A DNA stretch of 64,000 bases from Pelomonas asaccharophilus_A (GTDB lineage: Bacteria; Pseudomonadota; Gammaproteobacteria; Burkholderiales; Burkholderiaceae_C). The DNA lies in assembly GCF_031458115.1 (NCBI RefSeq), contig NZ_JAVDXV010000002.1, forward strand, positions 434,001 through 498,000, read 5' to 3'. Below the pieces are notes generated by a model that was given only the letters and a program-made list of their open reading frames with translations, made no database searches and was not told the DNA's origin. A program made the position numbers and the translations under genes. Position 1 is the first letter of the stretch; every line of letters starts with the position of its first letter. Positions 51,721-63,564 of this stretch are shown piece after piece.

Positions 51721-52401
51721 TCACGCCGCATGCAATCCATCGGCATCCATCCGCAACCGCCGATCCGCCGCCTGCGCAGCAACGTCAGAGTGCGTGACCA
51801 GCAAGCAAGCCGCCCCCGCCTCATGCGTGCACCGCCTCAGCAACTCCAACACCTCCGCCGCATGCCGCGCATCCAGATTCCCGGTCGGCTCATCCGCCAG
51901 CACCAGCCGCGGCCGGTGCACCAGGGCTCGCGCAATCGCGACCCGCTGCAACTGCCCGCCCGACAACTGTCTCGGCATGCGCGCCGCCAACGCCGCGAGG
52001 TCCACCGCCTCCAGCATCGCCGCCACGCGCCCGTCGTCGCGCAAGCCCAGCAGCCGCAGCGGTAGCGCCACGTTGTCCGCCACGCTCAAGTGCGGCAGCA
52101 GGTGAAAGGCCTGGAACACGAAACCCAGCGCCTCGCGCCGCAGCGCCGACCGCGCCTCGTCGTCCATCGCGCGCAAGTCCTGACCCGCCAGCACGATGGA
52201 GCCGGCATCCGCCTCGTCCAGCCCCGCCAGGCAGTTCAGCAGCGTGGACTTGCCGCTGCCCGACTCGCCCAGCAGCGCGACGATCTCGCCGGGGGCCAGG
52301 TCTACATCGATGCCGGCGAACACCGGCACATCGCCATACGACTTGGTCAGCCCCCGTGCGCGCAGCAGCGACGACGGAGCGTTCTCAACATTGGGGAACA
52401 T
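51721..52401 (-). CDS. ABC transporter ATP-binding protein (LolD/MacB/AttE type)
   Basis: 226 residues. Walker A is GESGSGKS (45-52), the Q-loop region QAFHLLPHLSVADN, signature LSGGQLQRVAIARA (146-159), Walker B LVLADEPTGNLD and the H-loop LLVTHS. It energises the FtsX-type permease encoded next on the same strand, beyond the long inverted repeat. The start at 52401 fits family length. Confidence 0.94.
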   Translation of the reverse strand: MFPNVENAPSSLLRARGLTKSYGDVPVFAGIDVDLAPGEIVALLGESGSGKSTLLNCLAGLDEADAGSIVLAGQDLRAMDDEARSALRREALGFVFQAFHLLPHLSVADNVALPLRLLGLRDDGRVAAMLEAVDLAALAARMPRQLSGGQLQRVAIARALVHRPRLVLADEPTGNLDARHAAEVLELLRRCTHEAGAACLLVTHSDVAAQAADRRLRMDADGLHAA

Positions 52402-52473
52402 GGGCGGGGAATGTAGGCGGTTTTGGGGCTTGCCCTGAGGGAGCGGCGATGCCGGCCGCGCATCATCGCTGGC

Positions 52474-53439
52474 ATGTCGCATGCCCTCTCGCCCGCCGAC
52501 CTCACGGCCTGGCTGACCGACGCGCGCCGCCTGGGCGCGGCCGCGTTCGCCGAAGTGTGTTTTGAACGCCTGCGCGCCGAGTTGCGCTGCGAGCGCGGCG
52601 CCATCATCAGCTCGCGCCACGGCGAGCGGGCCTATCACGACGCCCACTACTTTGGCTTCCCCGACATCGCCGCCACCATGGCCAGCTGGCAGCAGGTCGC
52701 GCATCTCGACAGCGTCAGCCCCCAACTGGTGATGAACCCCGGGCGCGCGAAGCTGCAGGACGCGGACATGCCCGAGATTGCCGGCCCGGAATGCGAGCCA
52801 CTGCGCCAGCACCTGCGCAATCACGACGTGATCCACACGCTGGCGCTGGCCGTCTGCACGCCGGACCGGCCCGAGACCATGACCGTCTTCCTGCTGGTGC
52901 GCACGCAGCAGGGCGACCGCTATGGCCCTGGCGACCAGGCCCGGCTTGAGGCGCTGGGGCCGCTGGTGGACGAGTTGCTGGCGATCAACCGCGCGCAATC
53001 GCTGATGCGCAGCCCCCACATCGGCGCGCAGGACCTGCCGGTGGCGCTGGCCAGCCATGGGGGCGGGCTGCTGGTCAGCACGCCGGCCTTTGCGCGGCTG
53101 ATGTGGCCCGGCGCGGCGCCGGAGACCAGCCTGCTGGAGCCGGACTGCCTGCGCGCGCTGCAGGCCGGGCGGGCCTGGCCGCTGGCCGACGGCAAGCACA
53201 GCCTCGTCGGCCTGCCCGAGGCGGATGGCTGGCTGCTGCGCTTGCGCCCCAGCAGCCGGATAGACCAGCTGACGCAGCGCGAGCGCGAGGTCGCCGGGCT
53301 GTATGCCGGCGGCAGCTCGTACAAGGAGATCTCCAAGCGGCTGGCACTGTCGCCCGCCACGGTGCGCAACCACCTGGCCAACATCTACCGCAAGCTGGAG
53401 GTGGGGCATCGCACGGGGTTGATAGGCGCGCTGTCCTGA
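52474..53439 (+). CDS. LuxR-family transcriptional regulator
   Basis: 321 residues. The N-terminal two-thirds is a sensor-like region without strong family identity (possibly GAF-like). The C-terminal DNA-binding domain is clear: LTQREREVAGLYAGGSSYKE, then ISKRLALSPATVRNHLANIYRKLEV (about 255-300). Neither an acyl-homoserine-lactone-binding motif nor a receiver domain is visible. It is divergent from the ABC ATPase gene. Target genes are unknown. The ATG at 52474 was preferred over upstream in-frame starts because the longer form is rich in Arg and lacks family similarity. Confidence 0.88.
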   Translation: MSHALSPADLTAWLTDARRLGAAAFAEVCFERLRAELRCERGAIISSRHGERAYHDAHYFGFPDIAATMASWQQVAHLDSVSPQLVMNPGRAKLQDADMPEIAGPECEPLRQHLRNHDVIHTLALAVCTPDRPETMTVFLLVRTQQGDRYGPGDQARLEALGPLVDELLAINRAQSLMRSPHIGAQDLPVALASHGGGLLVSTPAFARLMWPGAAPETSLLEPDCLRALQAGRAWPLADGKHSLVGLPEADGWLLRLRPSSRIDQLTQREREVAGLYAGGSSYKEISKRLALSPATVRNHLANIYRKLEVGHRTGLIGALS

Positions 53440-53543
53440 ATCGGAGGTGCGATCCCCCCGGGCTCGGCGGTCCTAGTGCATCTGCATCATTGGCGCGGCT
53501 GACGGTCGCCGGCACGCTGGCGGTCTGTTCAAGGAGACTGCCC

Positions 53544-54320
53544 ATGATGATGAAGATCGCCTTGCCGGCTGTGCTGGCCTTGTCCGCGACGCTGGCCCAG
53601 GGCCAGAGCATCGACCTGAACCACTACGCCGATGCGCTGTACCGCAAGAACGGCGACTTCTGGTGGGGCAGCACGCAATCCGGTGACGCTCCGTCCTACG
53701 AGGCCGTCTACGGGATCAGCAGCGACTGGTACAGCCGATCAATCGTGTCGGGTGCGGCCACGTTCGGCCGGATGTCGGGGCAGGGCAAGGTCATGGCCTT
53801 CACGAAGGAGGGGGACCAGGCCTCGGCCGTCGCCTGGCTGGACGATAGCTCCGTCTACGACACCCTGACCATCCAGTCCGCCACGCTGCCGGTGGGCACG
53901 CCGGTGATGCTGGAAGTGACGATGGACCTGTGGAGCCGGCAGCTCAACGCGGGCGCCAATCAGGGCGTAACCGGCTGGGCGACTTGCGGTTTCGACAAGC
54001 CCAACTTCCTGACCATACAGATCGAGGGTTCGGTCCAGCAGAGCCAGACGGGCTTCTGTCGTTCGGCCGTGGGAGAGGCGATGCCTTTCCGGACCGTGCT
54101 GTACGGGCGCAGCACCGCAGACGCCGCCTTCGGCTCCTCGCAGGTGCGCAGCTTCGAGGCCGTGGCGAACTTCAGCGTGCGCATGGTGACCGAGGGGGCC
54201 AGCTTCAGTAGCGCCAGCGGTGCGCTGTATCTGGCCCAGCCCGTGCCGGAGCCGGCCAGTGCGGCGCTGCTGCTGGGTGGCCTGGCGTTGCTGGGTTCAC
54301 GGCGCGTCCGCCGCTGCTGA
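53544..54320 (+). CDS. PEP-CTERM exported protein
   Basis: 258 residues: a signal peptide (about 1-21), a beta-rich middle of unknown family (DTLTIQSATLPVGTPVMLEV), and a PEP-CTERM tail (VPEPASAALLLGGLALLGS followed by basic residues). It is probably delivered to the surface by an exosortase encoded elsewhere. AAGGAG is seven bases upstream of ATG 53544, the first of three consecutive ATGs. It ends four bases from the convergent miaA gene. Confidence 0.85.
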   Translation: MMMKIALPAVLALSATLAQGQSIDLNHYADALYRKNGDFWWGSTQSGDAPSYEAVYGISSDWYSRSIVSGAATFGRMSGQGKVMAFTKEGDQASAVAWLDDSSVYDTLTIQSATLPVGTPVMLEVTMDLWSRQLNAGANQGVTGWATCGFDKPNFLTIQIEGSVQQSQTGFCRSAVGEAMPFRTVLYGRSTADAAFGSSQVRSFEAVANFSVRMVTEGASFSSASGALYLAQPVPEPASAALLLGGLALLGSRRVRRC

Positions 54321-54323
54321 TCG

Positions 54324-55238
54324 TCAGGCCATCAAGCGCTGCAGCCAGGCCAGCAGCTCCGGCACCGGCTGCACGCCGTCGCAGGCGATGACCCGGCGCT
54401 GCGGCATGCTGCGCAGCCAGGTCACCTGGCGCTTGGCGAGCTGGCGCGTGGCCGCGATGCCGCGCTCGCGCAGGTCCGAGAAGTTGTCGGCGTCGAGCGC
54501 TTCCCAGACCTGCCGGTAGCCCACGCAGCGCATGGACGGCAGCGCCAGCGACAGGTCGCCGCGTGCGCGCAGCGCCTTCACTTCGTCGATGAGGCCTTGT
54601 TCCAGCATGACGTCGAAGCGCTGCGCCAGCCGCTCGTGCAGCCAGGCGCGGTCATCGGGCTCCAGCGAGAACAGCGGCCAGTTGACGCCTTCCTCGCGCG
54701 TGGCGGCATGCAGTGCGCTCAGTGGTTGGCCGGTCAGGCGGATGACCTCCAGCGCGCGCTGGATGCGCTGGCTGTCGTTGGGCGCCAGGCGGGCGCCGGT
54801 CTCGGGGTCCAGCTTCGCGAGCTCGGCGTGCATGGCTGGCCAGCCGCGTTCGGCCGCTTCGGCGTCGATGGTGGCGCGCAGTTCGGCATCGGCCTGCGGC
54901 AGCGTCGACAGGCCGTCGAACAGCGCCTTGAAGTACAGCATGGTGCCGCCCACCAGCAGCGGCAGCTTGCCGCGTGCGCTGATCTCGGCGGCCAGACGTT
55001 TCGTGTCGCGCACGAACTCGGCGGCCGAGTAGCTCTCCAGCGGGTCGAGGATGTCGATCAGGTGGTGCGGCACGGCGGCCTGCTCGGCGGCGGTGGGCTT
55101 GGCGGTACCGATGTCCATGCCACGGTACACCAGCGCGGAGTCCACGCTGATGATCTCGACGGGCAGCACCTCGGCAATCGCCAAGGCCGCTGCGGTCTTG
55201 CCGCAGCCGGTCGGGCCGGCGAGGCAGATCGGGCTCAT
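54324..55238 (-). CDS. miaA: tRNA dimethylallyltransferase
   Basis: 304-residue enzyme adding dimethylallyl to A37 of UNN-reading tRNAs. It has P-loop GPTGCGKT (8-15), the DSALVYRGMDIGTAKP signature, PHHLIDILDP, LLVGGTMLYFKALFDGL, and the C-terminal GYRQVWEAL and ATRQLAKRQVTWLR motifs. The MSPICLAGPT start is typical. Genomically it follows mutL and the pseudouridine synthase on the same strand, resembling the common mutL-miaA association. Confidence 0.97.
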   Translation of the reverse strand: MSPICLAGPTGCGKTAAALAIAEVLPVEIISVDSALVYRGMDIGTAKPTAAEQAAVPHHLIDILDPLESYSAAEFVRDTKRLAAEISARGKLPLLVGGTMLYFKALFDGLSTLPQADAELRATIDAEAAERGWPAMHAELAKLDPETGARLAPNDSQRIQRALEVIRLTGQPLSALHAATREEGVNWPLFSLEPDDRAWLHERLAQRFDVMLEQGLIDEVKALRARGDLSLALPSMRCVGYRQVWEALDADNFSDLRERGIAATRQLAKRQVTWLRSMPQRRVIACDGVQPVPELLAWLQRLMA

Positions 55239-55252
55239 GGCGCGGAGGAAGA

Positions 55253-55333
55253 AATGCAACCACAGAGGCACAGAGGCACAGAGAAGCAGCCCTCCGAATT
55301 TCCTCTGTGGCTCAGTGCCTCTGTGGTTGCATT
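55253..55333. repeat. 81-bp palindromic repeat with CACAGAGG motifs
   Basis: AATGCAACCACAGAGGCAC (55253-55271), followed by further CAGAGGCACAGAG, is mirrored by CCTCTGTGG and GTGCCTCTGTGGTTGCATT (55315-55333), giving about 19-base outer arms. Sequences of this CACAGAGGCACAGAGG type occur as dispersed intergenic palindromes in many bacteria. It lies between the pseudouridine synthase gene and miaA, 14 bases upstream of the miaA start. Confidence 0.75.
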
Positions 55334-55359
55334 GGCGGGCCGAGGTGTAACGCCAGTTC

Positions 55360-56682
55360 TCAAAACCGCTCCCACGGTGCGAGATAGCGCCACTGGCCCA
55401 CCGGCAGGTTGCCCAGCGGGATGCGGCCGATGCGCACGCGCTTCAGGCCCACGACCTTGAGGCCGACCAGCTCGCACATGCGGCGGATCTGGCGCTTCTT
55501 GCCCTCGCGCAGCACAAAGCGCAGCTGGTGCTCGTTCTGCCAGCTGACCTTGGCGGGCTTGAGTTCCTCGCCGTCCAGCGACAGGCCGTGGTTCAGCAGC
55601 GCAAGCTTGTTGTTCGACAGCGCGGCGTTGGGCAACGTGCCCTCGGGCACCGGCTCACCGCCGGGCAGGCCGACGAACTCGACGCGCACCAGGTATTCCT
55701 TCTCGATGTCGGAGTCGTCGCCGATCAGCGCCTTGGCGATGCGGCCGTCCTGCGTCAGCACCAAGAGGCCGGTGGAGTCGATGTCCAGCCGGCCGGCGGG
55801 CGCGAGGTGGCGGTGGTGGTTGGGGTGGGGCTTGATGCCGGACGGGTCGTCCTTCCAGCGGTTCTCCTGCTGGAACAGCACGACCGCCGGCTCGTAGCCG
55901 TCCTCGGCCTGGCCTGACACATAGCCGATGGGCTTGTGCAGCAGCACGGTGACCAGCTGCGACTGGGCCTGGCGGGCGGCGGGGTCGATGTCGATCTGAA
56001 CGTCACCGACGACGCGCTGGCCCAGCACGGCCACCTTGCCGTCCACGCGCACCCAGCCGGCGGCGATCCATTCGTCGGCCTCGCGGCGCGACGCCAGCTT
56101 CAGCTCGCTCATGCGCTTGGACAGGCGGTCGCCGTCCTCGGCGTCGACCTGGCGGGCCGGGTTGTTGCGGCGTTGCGGGCGCTGAGGCGGCTCGAAGTCG
56201 GGGCCGCGGTTGGACGCGCGGCGCTGGTCGATGCGCGGCGGGCGGTCGTCGCGCGGGCGGTCGGCCGGGCGTTCATCGCGGTGCTCGTTGCGCCGCACCG
56301 GCTCGCCCCGCTGCGCGCGTTGCGGCGGGCCGTCCGGGTTGAAGCCGCCGGCGCGCGGGCCGGGGCGGCCCTGGCGGTCGTCGCGGGGCCGGTCGCCACG
56401 GTCATCGCGACGGAACGGTTCGCCGCGCTGCGGCGGGTGCTCGGGCCTGAAGCCGGTGGCCTTGGGCCGGGCAGGGCGCTCGTCGCGCTGCGGCGCCGGC
56501 CGCTCGCGCTTCTGCTGCGCCTGCTGGTAGCGCTCCTCGCGCTCGGCCCGGTCGGCCTGCGCCTGGGCCAGCGTGGGGCGGGGCTTGGACACGCCCTTGC
56601 CGCGCACGGGCGCGCGCTTCTCGCCCTCGGCGTTGCGGGTCTTGGCGGCGGGTTTCTTGTTCTTGAGAGTCAGCGTGGCCAT
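55360..56682 (-). CDS. RsuA/RluF-family pseudouridine synthase with disordered N-terminus
   Basis: 440 residues. The first about 175 residues are low-complexity and very rich in Arg, Asp, Pro and Gln (many RDDR, RPQR, DRPPR and ERPAR-type stretches). Then comes an S4 RNA-binding domain (RLSKRMSELKLASRREADEWI) and the pseudouridine synthase core with HRHLAPAGRLDIDSTGLLVLT, containing the catalytic Asp. The enzyme isomerises uridine in 23S rRNA, most like RluF/RluB. The start at 56682 lies two bases after mutL's stop; the long N-terminus is likely a natural disordered extension. Confidence 0.92.
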   Translation of the reverse strand: MATLTLKNKKPAAKTRNAEGEKRAPVRGKGVSKPRPTLAQAQADRAEREERYQQAQQKRERPAPQRDERPARPKATGFRPEHPPQRGEPFRRDDRGDRPRDDRQGRPGPRAGGFNPDGPPQRAQRGEPVRRNEHRDERPADRPRDDRPPRIDQRRASNRGPDFEPPQRPQRRNNPARQVDAEDGDRLSKRMSELKLASRREADEWIAAGWVRVDGKVAVLGQRVVGDVQIDIDPAARQAQSQLVTVLLHKPIGYVSGQAEDGYEPAVVLFQQENRWKDDPSGIKPHPNHHRHLAPAGRLDIDSTGLLVLTQDGRIAKALIGDDSDIEKEYLVRVEFVGLPGGEPVPEGTLPNAALSNNKLALLNHGLSLDGEELKPAKVSWQNEHQLRFVLREGKKRQIRRMCELVGLKVVGLKRVRIGRIPLGNLPVGQWRYLAPWERF

Positions 56683-56684
56683 GT

Positions 56685-58550
56685 TCAGCGTCCGCGAAGA
56701 AAGAGGGCGTCCAGCTCTTTCATGTCGAGCTGGCGCCAGGTGGGGCGGCCGTGGTTGCACTGGTCGGCGCGCTCGGTGGCTTCCATGTCGCGCAGCAGCG
56801 CGTTCATCTCGTCCAGCGTCAGCTGCCGGTTGGCGCGCACGGCGCCGTGGCAGGCCATGGTGGCCAGGATCTCGTGCTGCGCGCGCTCCAGCACGGAGCT
56901 GGCGTCGAACTGCGCCATCTCGGCCAGCAGCTCGCGGGTCAGCGCGACGAGGTCGCCGTTGGCCAGCAGCGCGGGGCGCGAGCGCACGGCCAGCGTGTGG
57001 GTGGACAGCGGCGACACGTCCAGCCCCAGCTGGCTCAGCGTCTCGGCATGCTGCTCGGCGGCGGCCACCTCTTCGGCCGTCGCGGCAAAGCTGACCGGGA
57101 TCAGCAGCGGCTGGCTCTCGATGGTGGTGGAGCCCAGCTTGGCCTTCAGCCGCTCGTAGACGACGCGCTCGTGGGCGGCGTGCATGTCGACGATGACCAG
57201 GCCCTGGCTGTTCTCGGCCAGCACATAGACGCCCTGGATCTGCGCGATGGCGCGGCCCAGCGGCCAGTCGTGCTCAGGCAGCGGCGTGCGCAGCGTGACG
57301 GTGGGGGCGGCAGGCGCCGCGGTCGGCGAGGGCGCCTCGACCCGCTCCTGCGGCTGCCACAGCGTCTCGTGCTGCGCCAGCGACAGCCGCACCTGCTCGG
57401 CCGTGGGCGGCACGGGCGGCGTGAAGGGCTGGGCGGCCTGGTAGGTGGGGCGCGGCTCGGCCACGTACAGCGTGGACGCCATCGTCGGCGCGAAGCCCAG
57501 CGGCGCCATCGCGGATTCGACGCCGGCGGCCTCGGCGCTGCGCGACTGGGCCAACGCGTCGATGAAGGCGCGGCGCACCGATTGGTGGATGGCGCGGCCG
57601 TCGCGGAAGCGCACCTCGATCTTGGTCGGGTGCACGTTCACGTCCACCAGCTCGGGCGCGATCTCGATGAACAGCACATAGCTGGGCTGGCGCTGGCCGT
57701 GCAGCACGTCTTCATAGGCCGAGCGGATCGCGTGGCTGATGAGCTTGTCGCGCACATAGCGGCCGTTGACCCACACGTACTGCTGGTCGGCGCGCGAGCG
57801 TGCGGCCTCGGGCAGGCCGGCGCGGCCGGTGAGCGCCAGCGGGCCTGCGCTGTGTTCGAAGGCGCGGCTCTCGGCGGTGAAGTCTTCGCCCAGCACGTCG
57901 CTGATGCGCTGCTCGGCGGAGCCGGCGCGCCACTGGTCCACCAGCTTGCCCTCGTGCCAGATCGCGAAGCCCACGTCGGGTCGCGCCAACGCATGGCGGC
58001 GCACGGCCTCCACGCAATGGGCCAGCTCGGTGGCGTCGGTCTTCAGGAACTTGCGGCGCGCGGGGGTGGAAAAGAACAGCTCGCGCACCTCCACGCTGGT
58101 GCCGCGCGCACGGGCGGCGGGCTGCAGCTCGCCGCTGCGGGCGTCCAGCCGGTGGGCATGGACGTCGGCGGCGGTACGGCTGGCGATGGCCATGTCGGAC
58201 ACCGACGCGATGGCCGCCAGCGCCTCACCACGGAAGCCCATGGTCGCGACCGATTCCAGGTCGTTCAGGTTGGCGATCTTGCTGGTGGCGTGGCGCTTCA
58301 GCGCCAGCGGCAGCTGGGCGACGGGGATGCCGCAGCCGTCGTCCTCCACGACGATGGCGCGCACGCCGCCGGCCATCAGCTTGACCTGGATGTTCCTGGC
58401 GCCGGCATCCAGCGCGTTGTCCACCAGCTCGCGCACGACCGAGGCGGGGCGTTCGACCACCTCGCCGGCGGCGATCTGGCTGATCAGCTCGTCGGGCAGT
58501 TCGCGGATGACGCGGGGTGAGGGAACGACTTCGGGCAGGGACACATCCAT
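56685..58550 (-). CDS. mutL: DNA mismatch repair protein MutL
   Basis: 621 residues. The N-terminal GHKL ATPase has ELVDNALDAG (41-50), DGCGIP, GFRGEAL and a transducer domain. The C-terminal domain carries an endonuclease-type set: DMHAAHERVVYE (455-466) matching DQHAxxExxxxE except for Met in place of Gln, ACHGAVRA (566-573) and CNHGRPT (598-604). This is the nicking MutL of bacteria lacking MutH. A Pro/Ala/Thr-rich linker joins the halves. It is leading gene of a run with the pseudouridine synthase and miaA. Confidence 0.95.
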   Translation of the reverse strand: MDVSLPEVVPSPRVIRELPDELISQIAAGEVVERPASVVRELVDNALDAGARNIQVKLMAGGVRAIVVEDDGCGIPVAQLPLALKRHATSKIANLNDLESVATMGFRGEALAAIASVSDMAIASRTAADVHAHRLDARSGELQPAARARGTSVEVRELFFSTPARRKFLKTDATELAHCVEAVRRHALARPDVGFAIWHEGKLVDQWRAGSAEQRISDVLGEDFTAESRAFEHSAGPLALTGRAGLPEAARSRADQQYVWVNGRYVRDKLISHAIRSAYEDVLHGQRQPSYVLFIEIAPELVDVNVHPTKIEVRFRDGRAIHQSVRRAFIDALAQSRSAEAAGVESAMAPLGFAPTMASTLYVAEPRPTYQAAQPFTPPVPPTAEQVRLSLAQHETLWQPQERVEAPSPTAAPAAPTVTLRTPLPEHDWPLGRAIAQIQGVYVLAENSQGLVIVDMHAAHERVVYERLKAKLGSTTIESQPLLIPVSFAATAEEVAAAEQHAETLSQLGLDVSPLSTHTLAVRSRPALLANGDLVALTRELLAEMAQFDASSVLERAQHEILATMACHGAVRANRQLTLDEMNALLRDMEATERADQCNHGRPTWRQLDMKELDALFLRGR

Positions 58551-58600
58551 CCCATGGATTATCGGCGGGCTGTCATGCACCCACCCGGATAATGGCCGCC

Positions 58601-59248
58601 ATGGACCTGATGCATTTCCTCATCGATTTCATCCTGAACGTGGATGACCACCTGGCCGCCTTCGTGCAGGCCTATGGCGTGTGGGTGTACGCGCTGCTGT
58701 TTCTGATCGTGTTCACCGAGACCGGCGTGGTGGTCATGCCCTTCCTGCCGGGCGACTCGCTGCTGTTCGTCGTCGGCGCGCTGTGCGGCGCGGGGCTGAT
58801 GAGCCTGCCGGTGGCCATTGCCGTGCTGCTGGTGGCGGCCATCCTTGGCGATCAGTGCAACTACATGATCGGCCGCTACATCGGCCCCAAGGTGTTCAAG
58901 TGGGAGCAGTCCCGCCTCTTCAACAAGAAGGCGTTCGACGCGGCCCATGCCTTCTATGAGAAGCATGGCGGCATCACCATCATCATTGCCCGCTTCATGC
59001 CCTTCGTGCGCACCTTCGTGCCCTTCGTGGCCGGTGTGGCCGAGATGACGCGCACCAAGTTCACGCTGTTCAACGTGGTGGGCGCGGTGATCTGGGTGGT
59101 GGGCCTGTGCGTGGCGGGCTATCTGTTCGGCAACCTGCCGTGGGTGCAGACGCATCTGAGCAAGATCATCTGGGCCATGATCATCATCCCGGGGCTGATC
59201 GTGATTGCCGGCGGCCTGAAGGCGCGCTTCCGCCGCCAGCCAGGCTGA
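58601..59248 (+). CDS. DedA-family membrane protein
   Basis: 215-residue inner-membrane protein of the DedA/SNARE-associated superfamily: FTETGVVVMPFLPGDSLLFVVGAL, GRYIGPKVF, and RFMPFVRTFVPFVAGVAEM carrying the Arg/Glu residues important for function. Family members act as undecaprenyl-phosphate or phosphatidylethanolamine flippases that sustain envelope integrity. ATG 58601 was chosen; in-frame ATGs at 58592 and 58610 are alternatives. It is divergent from mutL across 50 bases. Confidence 0.93.
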   Translation: MDLMHFLIDFILNVDDHLAAFVQAYGVWVYALLFLIVFTETGVVVMPFLPGDSLLFVVGALCGAGLMSLPVAIAVLLVAAILGDQCNYMIGRYIGPKVFKWEQSRLFNKKAFDAAHAFYEKHGGITIIIARFMPFVRTFVPFVAGVAEMTRTKFTLFNVVGAVIWVVGLCVAGYLFGNLPWVQTHLSKIIWAMIIIPGLIVIAGGLKARFRRQPG

Positions 59249-59301
59249 CTGAAACGCAGCCCCTCGTCCAAGGAGTACCTTGGCCGGTCCCCCGAGGGGA
59301 C

Positions 59302-59338
59302 GGCGATGCTTGCGGCATTGAACCGCAAGCACATCGCC
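59302..59338. repeat. Stem-loop in dedA-peptidase intergenic region
   Basis: GGCGATG-CTTGCGG pairs with CCGCAAG-CATCGCC around a CATTGAA loop, with a small internal bulge. It lacks a T-run, so it is unlikely to be a simple terminator. Flanking GC-rich inverted pieces (CCCCTCG/CGAGGGG) suggest a repeat-derived intergenic region in the 182 bases between the genes. Confidence 0.45.
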
Positions 59339-59430
59339 AGGCGGGCCGGCTTGGGGCGGCCCGGCGCTCGGCCCGAAGGCGGTGATCGACGATTAGAGTC
59401 ACGGGTTTTGCGACTCAATCGGAGATCCCG

Positions 59431-62801
<3,371 letters not shown>

Positions 62802-62805
<4 letters not shown>

Positions 62806-63548
62806 ACCCACGGCTGCTCCCGCGGCTGCCGGTCCTGGCGGCCGGCCTGCTGGCCTCGGTCGCGGCCTGGGCCACCACGCCCGGGCCGACGACCGTCATC
62901 CAGTGCCCGGGCTCCGAGGAGATCCGCTCGGTGCCCAGCATCGGCTCCGGGAACACCTTCGGCGCGATCTTCTGGACGGACGGATTCATGGTCGCGCCCA
63001 TGTTGCCGCGCTTTCCGGCGATCACGCGCTGTACGGCGGACGGACCCATCTTCTGGGTGTCTTCCGCCAAGGTGCTCGGCAGCCTGGCGCCCTGGCGAGA
63101 CGGGGCAGCCTCGGCGCCGCCGTCGTGGCGCCGGGCCGCGACCGTGCGGGAACTGACGGGGGACGAGTTCCTGCAGGCCATCGACCAGGGGTTGGGCGAT
63201 ACGCCGGACAAGCTGAGCCACCTGCGCCACCGCGCCTGGTGGGCGGCCAATCTCACGCACCGGCCCAGGAGCGAGGGCGCGGCGCCGGTGGCTGCCAGCG
63301 ACTTCGCGCCGGGTTCGGCGGCGCGGGCCAACCTGGAAGCGCTGGCGGCTGCGCAGGACGAATCGAATCCCGAGCAGCGGCTGACCAAGGCGGAGGCCTT
63401 GCGCGAACTCGGCCGCTTCGACGAGGCCGGCCAGTTGCTCGACAGCGGCCACTTCAAGGATTCGCGGCTGCAGCCTTGGGTGACGTTGATCCAGGAGCGC
63501 ATCCGCCTGCGCGACGCGCGTGTCGCCAGGTTGAAGCTGGAGCGTTGA
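62802..63548 (+). CDS. Exported hypothetical protein
   Basis: 248 residues with a signal peptide (about 1-24). No family recognised. The mature N-terminus has CPGSEEI and paired Cys (ITRCTADGP) and a Trp-rich part (RHRAWWAANLTHR); the C-terminal helical region (EQRLTKAEALRELGRFDEAGQLLDS) resembles one TPR-like hairpin. The ATG overlaps the peptidase stop (ATGA), so it is translationally coupled to it and may assist it. Confidence 0.75.
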
Positions 63549-63564
63549 GGCGGGGCGCGGTCAC

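Noticed and set aside
17644..54320. An exosortase/PEP-CTERM biosynthesis cluster
   Set aside because: Two substrates (17644-19008 and 53544-54320) are present but no exosortase or exopolysaccharide genes are in the window.
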